DNA of 64,000 nt from Lytechinus pictus (GCF_037042905.1 NC_087251.1:33831001-33895000), one strand, 5' to 3'; counted from the stretch's first letter, positions 1 through 13,040 are shown. The notes: a model not told the origin generated them from the sequence alone. Made by a program: numbers and translations.

Positions 1-1528
1 TCGATCTTTAGTTAGGTCAAGCCCTCTAATATATAAATGAATAAATAAATAAATAATAACGTGAATAATGCCCCCCCCCCCCAAAAAAAAAAAAAAAAAA
101 AAAAAGAATTTGGCGGCCTATCGGGAAAGTGTGAATGATAATTCCCACCCCTACCTTTAACTGATGAAAGCCTGTACTGCCCTGGGTATGGTGGAAGAAA
201 ATGTGACTGAGGAGAGTGTTGAACACTTCCAAGACTCATGGTCGTATAGCTGACGTCGGTACACGTTACCGATATACATTTGTAGAATCAAGGGCTATAC
301 CGACAAACATTTTGAACATTTACGATGGAGTATAGCTCGTGAGCAAAAAATAAAATAATATAATCACTTTTGAAAATGAACACCACTTCCCCCCCCCCTC
401 TCCCTTGCATGGTTGTGGAAGTTCGTAGTGTTTTTCGTTTGCGCGGGGGAGGGGCTCAAATAAAGGATTATAGGTATGTTCGTTTTGATCACACGAATCG
501 GGCAGTGATAATAATACATGGGCACCTTGAGCACCTAACAAGATGGACACGTGTGCTATATAAATATTATATTATTTTATTACTATTATTATCATTACTT
601 AGAACTTATACGCTACTCGCCCCTTCCACTTCCCTCGTCTCCATTTTTTTTTAGGGGGCCGCAGGTATAGGCATAATCTATAGCGTTCCCGCTCCCCCTT
701 TAAATAATTTTAATATTTTTTCATCGTCCATTCTGGAGATATATGATTTTATCTCTCCGATCCGCCTCGTCTGTGTGTAAATGCGCTAGCGTGAAGGGAG
801 GGGGTCGCTAGCAACCAACCTCCAACCTTGGACAACACAAGAAATAGGAGAAAAAATAAAGGACATTTTAATATTAGAAACGAAAATGTCTGCTATGTTC
901 TTGTTTGTCTTTTCCCCTGTTTATATTCCATAATGATGTAATGATTTCAAAAATCACATGTTCAGACCCCCCATTCCTCCATGTCCAGGGTTGCACTTTG
1001 TGAATAAGAGAATTCAACCTGGTCACACGTCGTTTTCATATCCTTTCATTTTACTTCTCTCTCCCAATTTTCTTTCTTTAGTCATGTTCGTTGTGTTGTA
1101 GAACAATAGAGTGGACACTTTGACGTCGAAATAAGGTTACCAGACTAACGAAGGGAATGGGAAAGGTAGCGATAAATGGAAGCGAGGGGAAGGGGCACGC
1201 CCTCCTAAATTTTAGATAAGTGGGGTAGTTACCCCCTTAAAAGGAAGAGGGAAAGAAAGAAAGAAAGAAAAAAGAAAAGAAAGGAAAAATGTGAAAATAA
1301 AAATAAGAAAAAGATGAATATCACATGTTTACTAAAACCAATAATACCAAAATAGCAGTTTTGACAAAGGAAAATACTTAAAATTTAAAGCAAAATAATC
1401 ATACAATCAAAAATAAAAAGTTTGTTTTCCGCACCAAAATGAAGGTGTTTGGATCAAACCTGTACATCACCCCCATATAAATCTTGGAGGTGATTTAGCA
1501 CCCCCGCTTACAAAGGCCATGTGCATCG
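1..1528. other. Non-coding flank, low complexity
   Basis: I see no supportable exon here. The stretch contains a poly-C tract running into poly-A (about 71-105), several short C or T runs, and a GAAA-type purine tract near 1252-1300. It may be a BROX intron, because the first half of BROX must lie upstream, or intergenic DNA. I looked for the N-terminal half of the BRO1 domain and found nothing convincing. Confidence 0.6.
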
Positions 1529-1809
1529 GTGTTTCCACAGATCCAAAACAAACTTCTCGAATTTATAGACATTTCCTAGAATTTTTAGTTTGATTTTAAC
1601 AAAAATTGTACAAAAATGTAGCCAGCCGAAACTTTCAGCAAACAATTTTAAAAATATAACATGAATGTTGACAGTTGCTATGTTTAATTATTGTTTACTT
1701 GTTATAAGGCTTTGGATTTCCCGAAATTTCCTGCATGGATTTGTTTCATTCGGAACCTTTCCTGGAAAAGGTAAAATTTCCCGAAATTTCGGGAGGAGTG
1801 GAAACACTG
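1529..1809. mobile_element. Non-autonomous hAT-type MITE with 8-bp target duplication
   Basis: The 281-bp element begins CGGTGTTTCCAC and ends with its near-perfect inverse GTGGAAACACTG. It is flanked on both sides by the same 8 bases, ATGTGCAT (1521-1528 and 1810-1817). An 8-bp target duplication plus a CAGTGTTTCC-like terminus is the signature of hAT transposons. It has no reading frame, so it would depend on a transposase supplied elsewhere. Internal short inverted segments of the type TTTCCCGAAATTTC also occur near the right end. Confidence 0.8.
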
Positions 1810-2403
1810 ATGTGCATCACGGGAATATCTATATATAACCCTTCATAATGCAATGTTATAAGGGGTTATAAGTAATATCACGAACATGCTATTGAAATAA
1901 AAATGTAGGATTTTAATATAAAATCGAAAAACTTTTCAAATTCAACTCTTTGCGTTTACTCGCATTTCTCTATTTTATTACTAAACTTTATATGCCCTGT
2001 CGCCGAACCCTGCATGTGTCTTTCCACATTTTTTAAAATCGGATTAAAGTGACATTTTTAGATTGGTGACTTCATTTTTTTGTACAAAATACCATCTGGA
2101 CGTCTCAGGATTCTGGAGTTTCTTGGGGCTTTGCTATCTATGCCTAGAGAAAGCGGAAATAGAGAGGAACGATAAGAAAGGATATAAGAAGAAGAAAAGT
2201 GAATGAAATAATAAAAGAGGAACGATTTGAAAACAGAAAAAGTAGAAATCATTATACAAAAAAAATCAATCGCGAATATACTTTTTAAAAAATCAGCTTG
2301 CGTTTTACATGCGCTCTTATCATTATTCAGGAAAATATGCAGCAATATTCCAAAACAGTTTATACAATGTTTCGTATTAAGATCTTAATTTCAACAAATA
2401 TCA

Positions 2404-2960
2404 GCTCGCTTGGTGTATAAACTTTATACTTACCATAAGACCGTATTTGATTAGAATGACCCGATTCAGCTCTTCATGTCAAAATATTAATAATTTTCAA
2501 CTCGTTCTTCGTGCTCCGCGCTCGCACCATTCTGTTGTATAATCAATGCAATTTAATAAGTTTGAATCTCGGGTTTTCAGTTATTTTTTTCCAAGCAATG
2601 TGCTTATAATGACAATCCTCGATCCTGCTAATTGTTAATATCATAATATGTTGGGTGTGGATCATTTGGTGTGTGTGGGTTGAATCATATTTTTAATAAG
2701 TACACTCTATTATTCATGCCAAAATTTAAAACGATATTATGTTTCTTTTGTTATGAAAATGCTAATACGCATTTACGAGAACAATAAATCAAATCGAATT
2801 GTTTAAGATGAACATACCCTGCGTGATTACCAAAAGTGAGTAGAATGACCCGTTTAAGATGTTCATGTTCATAAAAAAGTTCGCGCTCCTATATTTATTT
2901 TCAAGGCGAAATATAAAAATAAACATTACTTTGCGCGCTTCGCGCTCGCATCATTAATTT
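2404..2960. repeat. Degenerate tandem repeat with GCGC-rich palindromic core
   Basis: Two diverged copies (about 2405-2530 and 2785-2960) share a 'tagaatgacccg' segment followed by AT-rich DNA and then a core like GCGCTTCGCGCTCGCA. The core is the reverse complement of the core seen in the block at 17.4-18.1 kb, so both belong to one dispersed family. No coding potential is seen. Confidence 0.5.
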
Positions 2961-4621
2961 AGGCCATAGTAGGTCCATGATTGTAAGAATAAAGCTACGA
3001 TGTACTTAAAAATTCAGACTTTAGTTGCATGGGACACCCCCCCCCCTAAATGATAATAATTAAGCATTTATCAGCCGATGTGGAAGAAATGTGGATGGAA
3101 ATATTTCTTACCCCCCCCCCCCCCCGAAGTACGTAAAAATATACATTCTGGCACTGGCGGCGGAAGATCATGCTTCAACACCGCCGGAACACCGCCAATC
3201 CAGAATCTAATATTGTTATGCTTTCGCCGCCGGCCACAAAATAATGCAATTATTTTTATGTCCTTTTTATCCCCAGCATATACCTTTTTATGCTGCACCA
3301 AATCGTTTTATATAATTATTATAAAAATGTTCGTTATACATTGGTTGTTGGGCTGTGCAGTTATGTGTTGGAGGGGGCCGGGGGGCAGCTTTACGTTGTG
3401 CAGGGGTGGATCCAGGTGAGGAGGCACAATTCATGAGAAAATTTTGAAAAGAAAAAAAAAAAGAAAAAAAAAGGTTTTCATCTAAAAATTTACAATCTAA
3501 AGGTTTTTCGCCAAAAATTTGTCAAGCAAAAGAAGAAGAAGAAAGGACCTCGCGTTCAAAGGAAGGGAGTGCATACGTGAGTAAAATATGGCAGATTTAC
3601 TACACAAGTTTTGATTACTGCTCTCAAAAAGGTGCTCGGCCCATTAGAGAAACAGTCTTGAATAAATGAAATGTTATAATCATGTGACTGCACAATTAAA
3701 AATGAATGTCCTGTATTATGTTCATTTTTCGAGCGATATGGGAAGGGTCTTACGTAATACCAAGTAATTTGCATACCCACATAAACAACGAAACGTTCAC
3801 GCATGGGATAAAGCCATCCTTCCCTCAGCTAGCCATGGTCCATGCCTCAGCTCACGACACACGCAGAGCTTGAGAGACCACATGTTCTTATTCTATTCTC
3901 AAGTACATGTATGATGTTCTGGATCGCACATATTTTATTCTGGTGCTACACTTTCGCTTTATCTTCATGTAATATTTAAGTACATCGCCCCAAATTTGCC
4001 ACGTTACTACCATCCCGGCGAGGAGTCAGTAAGTCTGCATTTTTCTTATCTTAGATGGTCTGTACATATCTTTCGTTGCGCTATCAGAATCTGTTTTTCT
4101 TCTTTCATACTACTTTCTCTGCTTCGACTAGAACCGTCAAGGCACTATAGAAAAGAGCCAGCAGAGAACATGCGCTGCATGTAATGTTTACAATTCTCAG
4201 TGCATGCCGGCCGGAGCGGCCTTGCCCCCATTCACTGTTGGTTGATTGACAGTTCTCGCTTGCGTGTCCGTTACGATCTCAACGCTGAGGGAGGCATACA
4301 ATTTTATTTTCAAATCGGGATGTCACAGTAATTTGGGAAATCGTCTAGTAGACGAGTTCTAATATAATCACATTTTCCTACCTACTAACAACTTTTCATT
4401 CAAAATAAAGATGATTTCTAGGGTTTTTTAGAACAAGTTCATAAACTCATAAACATAATTCATCTTAATTTGAGAATTTTTTAAATCAGCTTCTCACAAT
4501 GTTAAACGATCCCTTTAAGTAAAATGAAAGGAAAAAAAATAATTTAATCAAGTTATCTGAATACTTATTATTATTATTTTATTATTATTAGTATTATTTT
4601 TATTATTATCATTATTATAAG
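2961..4621. other. Non-coding, homopolymers and TTA tract upstream of the first visible BROX exon
   Basis: A 15-base poly-C tract lies at 3111-3125. A purine-rich stretch at 3395-3550 starts with a 'caggggtggatccagg' segment, similar to the start of the element near 12.46 kb. A GC-richer patch lies at 4195-4290. A (TTA)n tract at 4565-4619 forms the polypyrimidine-like run ahead of the splice acceptor at 4620-4621. No supportable gene is seen. Confidence 0.55.
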
Positions 4622-7600
4622 GATAAGTTGACAGTGAAGTTGTTTGAGAGAACGGGAGATGGAACTGACTTAGATCCAAACATCATCAAGGCTTATGCTC
4701 AACAGTGTACAGCAGAAGCACAAGAAGGTAAGCAGTCATATTTAAACCTTAATAGAAAACAAAATCAACTGAAAAAGTAATTTTCATAAAAAGAGATTTT
4801 AGAGAGAAGCAATATATAAAGTTCATTAACTCGGGCTAAAAATTGAAATGAAAGTGTTATGAATCTTTGAAAAGTTGTAATTTATCCTCTGTCCACTTTT
4901 TAATTTTCAATATTTCTTATATTCTATGTTGCTTCATAGTGCTATACTTAGTGAACAATTTTTACAAATTTCTTAAAAATTAGCAGTAATACAAGGCACA
5001 TGGGTCAGTGGTATAGTGCCCACCTAATGAACCTCATGAGGTAATGGTTCAGTCCCTGCCAGAGTATTACCAAAGACTTTTGAAAATGGGACCTACTGCC
5101 AATCGCCCTTAAATTATCAGGGTTGGTATATATGACTGCAATTAATTTTAGTGCTAAATCATTCCGTGATCACATAATACTTCTACATAGTGTGATTATC
5201 ATAACTCTATAATTTGCTACATTTTTTGTTTGTTAGTGACTGTTGCCAGGGCAATTGAGTTGAAGCACGCCTCCAATCTCGTCTCATCGCTGGCCTTTGA
5301 GACGGGTAAACAGTTCAAGATTGCGGATAACTCGCTCAAGGCTGTGGAAGAGAACCTGGTTCAGAAGTGGCGAAAGTATCTCCAGCTTAAAGCTACATTC
5401 TACCTTTCCTATGTGAGTAGTACTGTTGATTTCTACTTATTTCTACAATTTAATTTTTCACAACACATGACTTGGGGCGTTGCAAGAAACTTATGATCAA
5501 TTGCAAGTCTATTCGGGTCCCCAAACCAATCATATGTCCTGCAGTTAATTGGAAATTTGTAAATCAATGGTTATCACTTAAAACATAGATCTTTGAAAAT
5601 CTTGAATTAAGACTAATTGGTAGTGAAGATTTGGGCAAAGAATCTCAATTGATTGGGTATTACTTTGCAAATCTGAATTGCAACCTTCAAACTTTTTTTT
5701 TTGCACCAAAAACTACCCCACTAAACAGAATTTGAAAATTGTTACCTACAGTATAAATGAATGTTTGAAAGTTTGCATGGTGTTATGAACAGTCGCAGAA
5801 GTGGTTCACAGTACAATAGATGTGTTCAGCTAGGAAGTTATGTTTAGAGGATAATATGTGAAAGAATTGATCTTCTGCATGTCCTCAATAAACAGAACAA
5901 GACCTGTAATGTAAACATACATGTAATATCAAATTCATCTTCTATATCTACATGGAATTTATTCAGTAATCTGATATTTCATACGGCTATTTTGACAGGC
6001 TCATTGCTACAATGGACAGACGCTCCTAGCTCAAGATAAATGTGGGGAAGCAGTGAGAGCACTCAAAGAGAGCAAGACACGTAAGTTGGACATATTTCCC
6101 TCTGAACTCTTTAAGATCAACCCCCCAAAACTTGATTTTCGTGGAATCAGAACCATTCATATGGGACTTGTCTTTGTTTGTTTTTTTTTTTTTTTTTTTT
6201 TTTAGCTGTCTTTCCTAAGGTCCATGCAAGTCAGGGAATTGCTGGTAAACAAAAAATCAGCTAATTTCAATTTTTTTGTCTGCAAATATTAAAAAAAAAT
6301 CCTTTTGTCCTTTCAGTTTCAGAATCAGACCTTAGTATTAAAGTCAATTCATTTGATCCTAGAAATTTACATGTTTTGCTCTGTATGCTACAGTGAATTG
6401 TACCCCCCCCCCCCCCGAGTCACACTTAATGTGTGAGCTGTTTTATGAGCAATGGATTTAATTTTGCTGATTTTGCAAACTTCGTCAAAATTCCATCTGT
6501 TCATATTGTGCCACTATAGCACATGAAAATAATCCTGGGATCATGGAAATGTGTGATGAATATGTTAGAATTGTCTAAACTTTAAAGTATCTGTATGCCG
6601 AAATTGGCTTATACTCTATTTAGTAATTCAGTGTAATGTACTGAGTTTTTTTATTCATAAATGATCAGTTTACTAAGCAAATGAAATTACACACATGTGA
6701 ATATTTCACCTCCTTTCTTATTTATTGTATAGAGTTTGAGAAAGCAGATGATCTTGGAAGGAACTACACTTCGACTAAGGGAGCTGGAAAAAGTGCTAAA
6801 CCTCATGAACATGCTTTCTTCAGACGGCTATTACCGCTCGTCAGAAGAAACCTGGAGAAAGTAGAGAGGGAAAATGGATTCATGTAGGTTTTCTAGTCTT
6901 ATTTTTAAGTGATTATTTTAGTGTCGGCCGGATTTCAATAAGGGTTTACTGTGATATACCTAGTTCCTACTGTTACTATTTATGTCACAATTGTGGAGCG
7001 TTGTGGCCCAGTGGATTAGTCTCCGGACTTTGAAACAGAGGGTCTTGGGTTCGAATCCCAGCCATGGCGTAATTTCCTTCGGCAAGAAATTTATCCACGT
7101 TGTGCTGCACTCGACCCAGGAGAGGTGAATGGGTACCCAGTAGGATTTATTTCTTGAATGCTTTAGCGCCTATTAATATGGCGGCTCAGCTACAGCCGGG
7201 GTAATAATATGATACCAAGTATCAAAGCGCAGTTGAGTATATGCACATAGTAACTACGCTATATAAATGGACATATTATTATTTTTATTTTTTATTAATT
7301 GAAATGGTGGTCTTAATTGTGGAGTAATCAGTGATCAGATCACTCATGGCAATCGTATTGATCATAGAAATTTTTTTGACACTAACATATTTCGCGATCA
7401 GCTAAGAAAGGCCAATCGTGATATTCGTTGTGGATCGCATGACAGGGGGGATGAGGTATTAGTGAAATGAACTAATCATTTAAGATGACTGCTAAGAAGG
7501 TATGGATGCTCTATAAGATAGCAGCCATAGATAAGACAGCTTTATGTCCTCTCCAAGAGACAGACTAATGAGGATAGATGCCTTTCAGAGCACTCATACT

Positions 7601-10052
7601 TTGTGTTTTCAAACAGTATCCCAGGAGAGTGTTTCATCAACATCATTTGATGAGTTTTGAGATCTGACAACTGTCCTTGATTTTGGCTTGACTGTTCTAA
7701 AGTAAATGTTGGTGTTACAAAACCAACTTTGTCAGATAAAACATCCAACAGGTCATTTCATGAAATTATCGCTAGCTGGTATGATGAGTAAAATCACTAT
7801 ATAACTAGCTGAGCTCTGGTGCCTGTTCACCAATAAGCCAGTTCATAGTTCCATTCTGCGCATGATCAGAAGAAGGTCATTTGTGCTTAAGAGGCATAGT
7901 GGCTTAGTATTCAATGAGATAAGCACCAACTTTGATGTCTTTATTATCCATATATTCTTTTGAATTGTGCTCTTCATTAAATCCACAAGAAAGCAATAAT
8001 GCGTCAACTAGCGACTGGTATGGTTGGCCAAGTATATTGTAATAGCAACATGCTATAAAGGCATTCAAAGTAGAAATGCAACAAATACCTTCATAAAGTG
8101 TTCATTGAAGTGCTATTCTTGTCGCTTGGTTATGCAATTTCTACATCCTGCTATGTAAGGCATGCTTTCATAATATCTTGCTTTGAAATCTGCTTATCAT
8201 ATTGAAAGTAAGCAAAGGTCATTCGAACAAATCTACACATGAGTTAACTATGAACTTGTTTATTTACTTCATTTGAATCCAGTGATTTCCATCCTATTGA
8301 CTTAAACTCAATGAAGGAAAGACTGAATTTCTTGTCATAGGTTCAAGTCACAACCTTCGTTCTCTAGTGATGTTAGCCTTGGTATTGGTTCTACTACTAT
8401 TGTATCATCCAAATCTGTTATAAACCTTGGTGCTTACTTTGATTTTAATATGAATAGGTTAGAACAAGTTAATCAATTATGTAAATCTGTCAGATTCCAT
8501 CTAAGAAACATATCGCAGATAAGAAAGTACATAACTGAAGACACCTGCCACAGTGCTGTTCGTTGCCATATTTTGTCCAGATTAGATTCCCTAAGTGTAT
8601 TTGAAGCGCCTACAAAGTTTACAAAACTGGGCAGCCCGTATTATCTTTAAGGTGGACTGACGTCATGATACTGGCCCTTTACTTAAATCTCTTCATTGGC
8701 TCCCTGTAAAGAAGAGAATTGTCTTTAAATTACTTCTTTTTGTCTTCAAAGCCTTTAATAACCAAATGCCAAAATATATCACAGATAGCCTTGCTTCCCA
8801 TAGACCAACTCGCCCTAATCTCTGTTCATCTAAAGACCCATATTTGCTTGCCATACCCAAAACTCGTACAAAAACAGGTGATCGCACATTTAGTGTTACT
8901 GCTTCTAAAGAATGGAACAACATCCCCACTTTCATTAAATCATCAAACTCTTCAGATCAATTTAAGAAACTTCTAAAAACATACCTCTTTTCCGATTAAT
9001 TTCTATTGCGTGTATTTGTATTGTAATTATTATGTACTTTTGTTTTAAATCATTTGTAAACGCTGTGATATAGTTAACTATGGAGAGTGTACTAAATGCT
9101 AATTATTATTATTATTATTATTATTATTGAGTTGTCTCCCTCTTCTCTGTACAGATATTATCAGAAGGTGCCAGAAGTTGTACCTGAACTACCATCAAAG
9201 GCCACCTATGGACTAGCCAGTCCCGTTGAATTCGTCATGCCAAGCAAACATGAGGAATGGACTGCCGAGACTTACAATGGATTTAAGATCTCCAAACCAG
9301 ATGCTGAGAAGGTATGAAAGTGGGATACACAATATACCAATATATATCTAGATTAATAAATCTTATGAATATACATGTAATTTTAAAAGGCGTAAAAAAG
9401 ACTCTTGTCTCTTGCATTCTCATAACTCAATCTTCATCATCACTGTTAAACTCTCCGTTCAATGGACATGATCCCAAAATCATATCTCACATCATATCTT
9501 TTACATTCATATGAAATTGTGAACTCAATGTTGCCATAAATACTAACATTTAAAAATAAATCAAAATTTCTACTAGTTTGAGATACAAGGTTTTAAAACC
9601 CTGGTGACCATATGTGCGTCTTTTTAGCACAAGGAGGGGTTTTCTCTCTGCTCCTTAGATTATAGCCCACAATTCTGAAATGAAAAACCAAGAGGTCTTA
9701 AAAATCAGAAGACTATGATTAACATAAGATTATATTTGTCAATGATTAACACCTATAGCTATTATGGGCTACTGGAAATCCTTGCTTCTGATTGGAGGAG
9801 TACAAATTAGTTGGGGTGAAAATCACTGTCAAAACCCATCATGAAATACTCCCAAGGGAATCATTTGTGAAACGACAGTGGTCCCATTCATAAAGTTTTG
9901 TGTCATTGTCTATCAATTCACAAAATAAGTCCTCTTTTATGTTCCCACAGAGAGACAAGGAGAAGGAAGACGCCCCCAAACCTGTCAAAGAGGTACCTGT
10001 CAATCAGACAGACAAGGAATCTAGCAATAGCAGTGGATGCACCATCTCCTAG
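4622..10052 (+). CDS. BROX: BRO1 domain protein BROX, 3' six coding exons (5' part outside window)
   Basis: Six exons join in frame: 4622-4727, 5237-5412, 5999-6080, 6733-6883, 9155-9311 and 9951-10052. All have AG acceptors and GT donors and give 257 residues plus a stop. The protein starts inside the BRO1 domain ([20 protein letters not shown], then [20 protein letters not shown] and ENGFIYYQKVPE) and ends in GCTIS-stop, a CAAX prenylation box. BROX family proteins are about 410 residues, so about 150 N-terminal residues are missing. In the known family, BRO1 binds the C-terminal helix of ESCRT-III CHMP4 proteins, and the farnesylated tail places BROX at membranes, including the nuclear envelope during rupture repair. 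The acidic-basic linker before CTIS (exon 6) is variable. Introns carry SINE and LINE insertions. I am sure of the family from the order of matching blocks and the CAAX end; the upstream exons were not found. Confidence 0.93.
4997..5130 (+). mobile_element. tRNA-derived SINE fragment in BROX intron
   Basis: The segment has an A-box-like start (gggtcagtggtatagtgccc) and a B-box-like GGTTCAGTCCCTGCC with spacing close to a tRNA head, followed by a non-tRNA body. The stems do not fold as a functional tRNA, so I call it a decayed SINE. It lies in the intron between the exons ending 4727 and starting 5237. Confidence 0.4.
6987..7295 (+). mobile_element. tRNA-derived SINE in BROX intron
   Basis: A tRNA-like head (box A 'tggcccagtggattagtctc', box B GGTTCGAATCCC) is followed by a body with 'cggctcagctacagccgggg' and 'tatcaaagcgcag', and a tail ending in 'ctatataaatgg' plus an AT-rich run. 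Related copies in this window lie at 20325-20580 (reverse) and 42340-42545. Fragments sharing the tail lie near 46.8 kb and 61.8 kb. This is the best-preserved copy here. Confidence 0.75.
7296..8309. other. BROX intron, nothing recognised
   Basis: AT-rich intronic DNA between the SINE and the LINE remnant. Reading frames are short and unconserved, and I see no repeats, RNA genes or exon-like segments. Confidence 0.5.
8310..9130 (+). mobile_element. 3' end of a CR1/L2-type LINE with TTA-repeat tail
   Basis: Frames across 8310-8999 translate to the C-terminal part of a non-LTR reverse transcriptase. A piece with '[20 protein letters not shown]' is followed by '[16 protein letters not shown]', and by the typical final segment with a WNNIP motif, a '[11 protein letters not shown]' end and a stop at 8998-9000. 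Frame changes and a stop around 8610-8660 show it is dead. About 100 bp of 3' UTR leads to a (TTA)n tail at 9101-9129, the short tandem tail expected of L2/CR1-clade elements. It lies in a BROX intron; its tail ends about 25 bp before the acceptor of the exon at 9155. Confidence 0.8.
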
Positions 10053-12837
10053 GCAACGGTTACAATGACAACGAAATGAATCAGCGTCCTGTGGTATTAT
10101 GGGATAGCTTGGCATAACATTCATTTACAATATATTATAATTATGTGATGTATGGTAAATCTCTTCGATACACACTCTCTTTTGATCGTGAGCAGGCTTT
10201 ACCTCACCTCTTTATTCTATTATTATTTTTATTAAATTTACTTATTCATTTGTTTATTTATTTATTTCATTTATTTATTTTAGATTTATTCTTATATTTA
10301 TTTATTTTATTTATATATTTATTTTATCCATTTATTCATTATTCTTTAAATTTAGTTATTTACTTATTTATTCATTCATTCATTCATTTTTTTTTTTGGG
10401 GGGGGGGTTTGTTAGGATAGAGTTATAGATGAATTATTTCATGCTGCTCTGTACTGTTCATCTGTAATTCTGTTTTACACAAAATGAAGTGTGTTTGCCT
10501 TAAAACAAAGAAACTTGCCCTTTACTTTAACTTCATTTGATGGTATTGCTCAGTTTCAATTATGCTCAATATAGTTCATATTGAAGTTTAGTAAGATAAA
10601 CATTTGTTGCAGTTCACTCAAATTGACTTTTTTTTATACTGAACGAGATGAGAAGATTGAATTTTGAATTCCTTCTTTTATTTATGAGGCATTTTGCTTG
10701 TATTATAGTCTGTCACTGTATAACTTTTTTTATTACATAGCTTCCATTACAAGGTTTTTTTTGTGGAAAGAATATTATGTGTTTTCCAGCATTTCACTAG
10801 ATGAAATTATTAACAAGTAAGAAATTTATGTTTTTCTTTAAATGTTTCATATCTGTATGAAATGACTATATTTATTATTTTTGTCTATCATCAAATAGAC
10901 AGATGAATATTGAAAATGATGTATATTACATTTTCCATTGCAACATATTTAATTTGAATTTTCCTAGGTTTTTCGTATGAATTAAACTTCTATGTTTTCT
11001 TACTATATTTTTATAGTATTATTATTTTTAAAGAGTACCGTTATTAAAATTATTAGATCTGTTTATCTAAGAAACTATGATTTTGTAATTTACTATAAAA
11101 TTATTTAAAACAAATATTCCATGTGACTGTATTGAACAATTCATTTAAAATATCATGAACACTATTCTTCAAGTGAACCTAGAGAATACTTGAGAGAAAA
11201 ATGAGGGAGGACATCAGATTTGATAGACCTCTATGTAGTAATAGCTAGAAATATTGCACTAAATTTGTTATCAAACACAATTCTAAATGTTCTTATCAAC
11301 AGCTGTACACAACAGACCTAACATACACTTTTTGTAGAGTGAAAATTACACCCACTTACTGAAAATTTAGTTTGTTTCTAATTAATTCCCATTTTTATTA
11401 CATGTTTAATCTATTGAAGGCCAAGAATATGTACATGTATTATATTTTTATATATGCAGAATATTTTATTTATTTAATCATGTAGATAGTCGTTAAATGA
11501 AAGATTAAAATCTAGTAGTACCTTCGATTTTTACTTTTCACAGGTATTTTGCTCTCTCCTTTATTTTGGGAAAAATCATTTTTTTAATAACATGGTTGTG
11601 TTAAGCATTATTTCGGTCTTGAGTATTTAAAGAAAACAAAATAATGTACAATACATGTCTTTACTTAAAGTAGTTTTGGGATTGTGCAAATATATGTATG
11701 GTAGCCAATGAAATAAGATTTTAATTACTGAAAGGGGTGAGAGAAATGATTATTATTTTATGCGGAATTTATTACATATGTGTTTTGGATCAGATTTTGG
11801 GATGTTATGTCAAAATAGTTAATTACCGGTATGTTGCATTGTGCAAAAAAAATGCTGAGTTTTTTTTGTAAAGCCGTATCGACATTCCGTTTGCATTTTA
11901 TTTTAAAATTAGATAATCAGACTTAAAAGATGAACAAATAAATGAATACTCAGATATTGTTTAAAATGTGCCATTATGGGAATGCCATGTATGTTGAATT
12001 TTGGTTTTAATTTCCTCTTTAATATAGTTAATGATAAGAAGCAAATACAAGAGAGAAAAGTTTGTTTTCCCCATAAATTGTAGAGAAAATGATAAAGAAT
12101 TTTCAACATATTGCCTTGGATTACAAATGTTGGAGGAAATGGTTGCAGTTGGCTACTTTCCAATGATGGTTTAACAATATGCTGTGTTTAAGCATTGTAT
12201 GAATGTTGTGTAATATCATAATTATTCATTGAAAATATTTTTGGGGATTGAGATTTTTTCACTTGTTTTGGGCTAAAACAAGTGATTTTTTTCAATCAAT
12301 AAGTGTTGTGTAGAATATCATGTGATTAGATGTCAAAGGTCACACACTTTTGTGTCATTAGTGCTTATAAAAATTAAAAGATAGGAATGCCAGACTAAAT
12401 GTAACAACATACAGTAAAAAGATGTTGACATGCCCCCACTTTCTACTATTCAAATCAGGGGCAGATTCTGAATTTTCCAAGGGGGGGGGCACATATCTTT
12501 ATAAGAATTTGGACAAACAAGACACTCACTCCCGAACGATGGTGATTTATGGCACAGAAAAATTTGACAAGGTAAAAAAGGGTTGCGTTTGCACAAGATT
12601 TTCCACTAAAACTATTTTGTTTCTCAGAAAGGGGGAGAGGAGGTGTTCACAGGGAGGATATGCCCCCATCTGGATCTGCCACTGGCTCAAATATTTGTCA
12701 GATGCATCCATTTATTGTGTTTTTCTTGTAACAGGAACAATCGTTTGTATGTCACTAATAAGATAATGGGATTTATATGACATTTGTTTTCTATCAATAA
12801 TAATGTACATGCTATATACATAGATGTAAATAGAAAT
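10053..12837 (+). other. BROX 3' untranslated region and flank
   Basis: No coding exon follows the BROX stop. The stretch is AT-rich with a (TTTA)n/(ATTC)n low-complexity tract ending in a poly-T/poly-G run (about 10200-10407) and many AATAAA-like words. It most likely forms a long 3' UTR reaching the polyadenylation candidate at 12838, which would give a tail-to-tail arrangement with the minus-strand gene starting at 14470. The extent of the transcript is inferred. Confidence 0.5.
12457..12685. mobile_element. Possible short inverted-repeat element
   Basis: The left edge 'caggggcagattctg' and the inverse of the right edge 'ccagtggcagatccag' resemble each other and frame a segment with a poly-G tract and no coding frame. 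The same type of edge occurs near 3398. No clear target duplication was found, so this is tentative. Confidence 0.3.
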
Positions 12838-12843
12838 AATAAA
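12838..12843 (+). terminator. Candidate polyadenylation signal (BROX)
   Basis: This is an AATAAA word followed by a poly-A/GA-rich run. It is the last good plus-strand candidate before the minus-strand signal at 13035-13040. Several other AATAAA words occur in the AT-rich 3' UTR, so the true site is uncertain. Confidence 0.3.
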
Positions 12844-13034
12844 AAAAGGCGAAGAAAAAACAAATTAATAGTATTGCTTTGATTCCCAGTGATTTGCATA
12901 AAAATTAATCGTATAACAATACAGATTCATTTGATGAATTTTACGTTCATATCAATTTCTCCATATAAAATTAGACACTGGTAGGCTATATGAAAATACA
13001 AAATAAAAGCCAATGTCTTTTTCATTGTTTCTTC

Positions 13035-13040
13035 TTTATT
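13035..13040 (-). terminator. Candidate polyadenylation signal of the small minus-strand gene
   Basis: On the minus strand this is AATAAA, about 180 bases after the stop codon at 13218-13220, a normal distance. Together with the plus-strand candidate at 12838 it suggests the two convergent transcripts end within about 200 bp of each other. Confidence 0.45.

Noticed and set aside
1-4621. Search for the N-terminal BROX exons
   Set aside because: No segment with a BRO1 N-terminal pattern and proper splice sites was found; I assume these exons lie upstream of the window.
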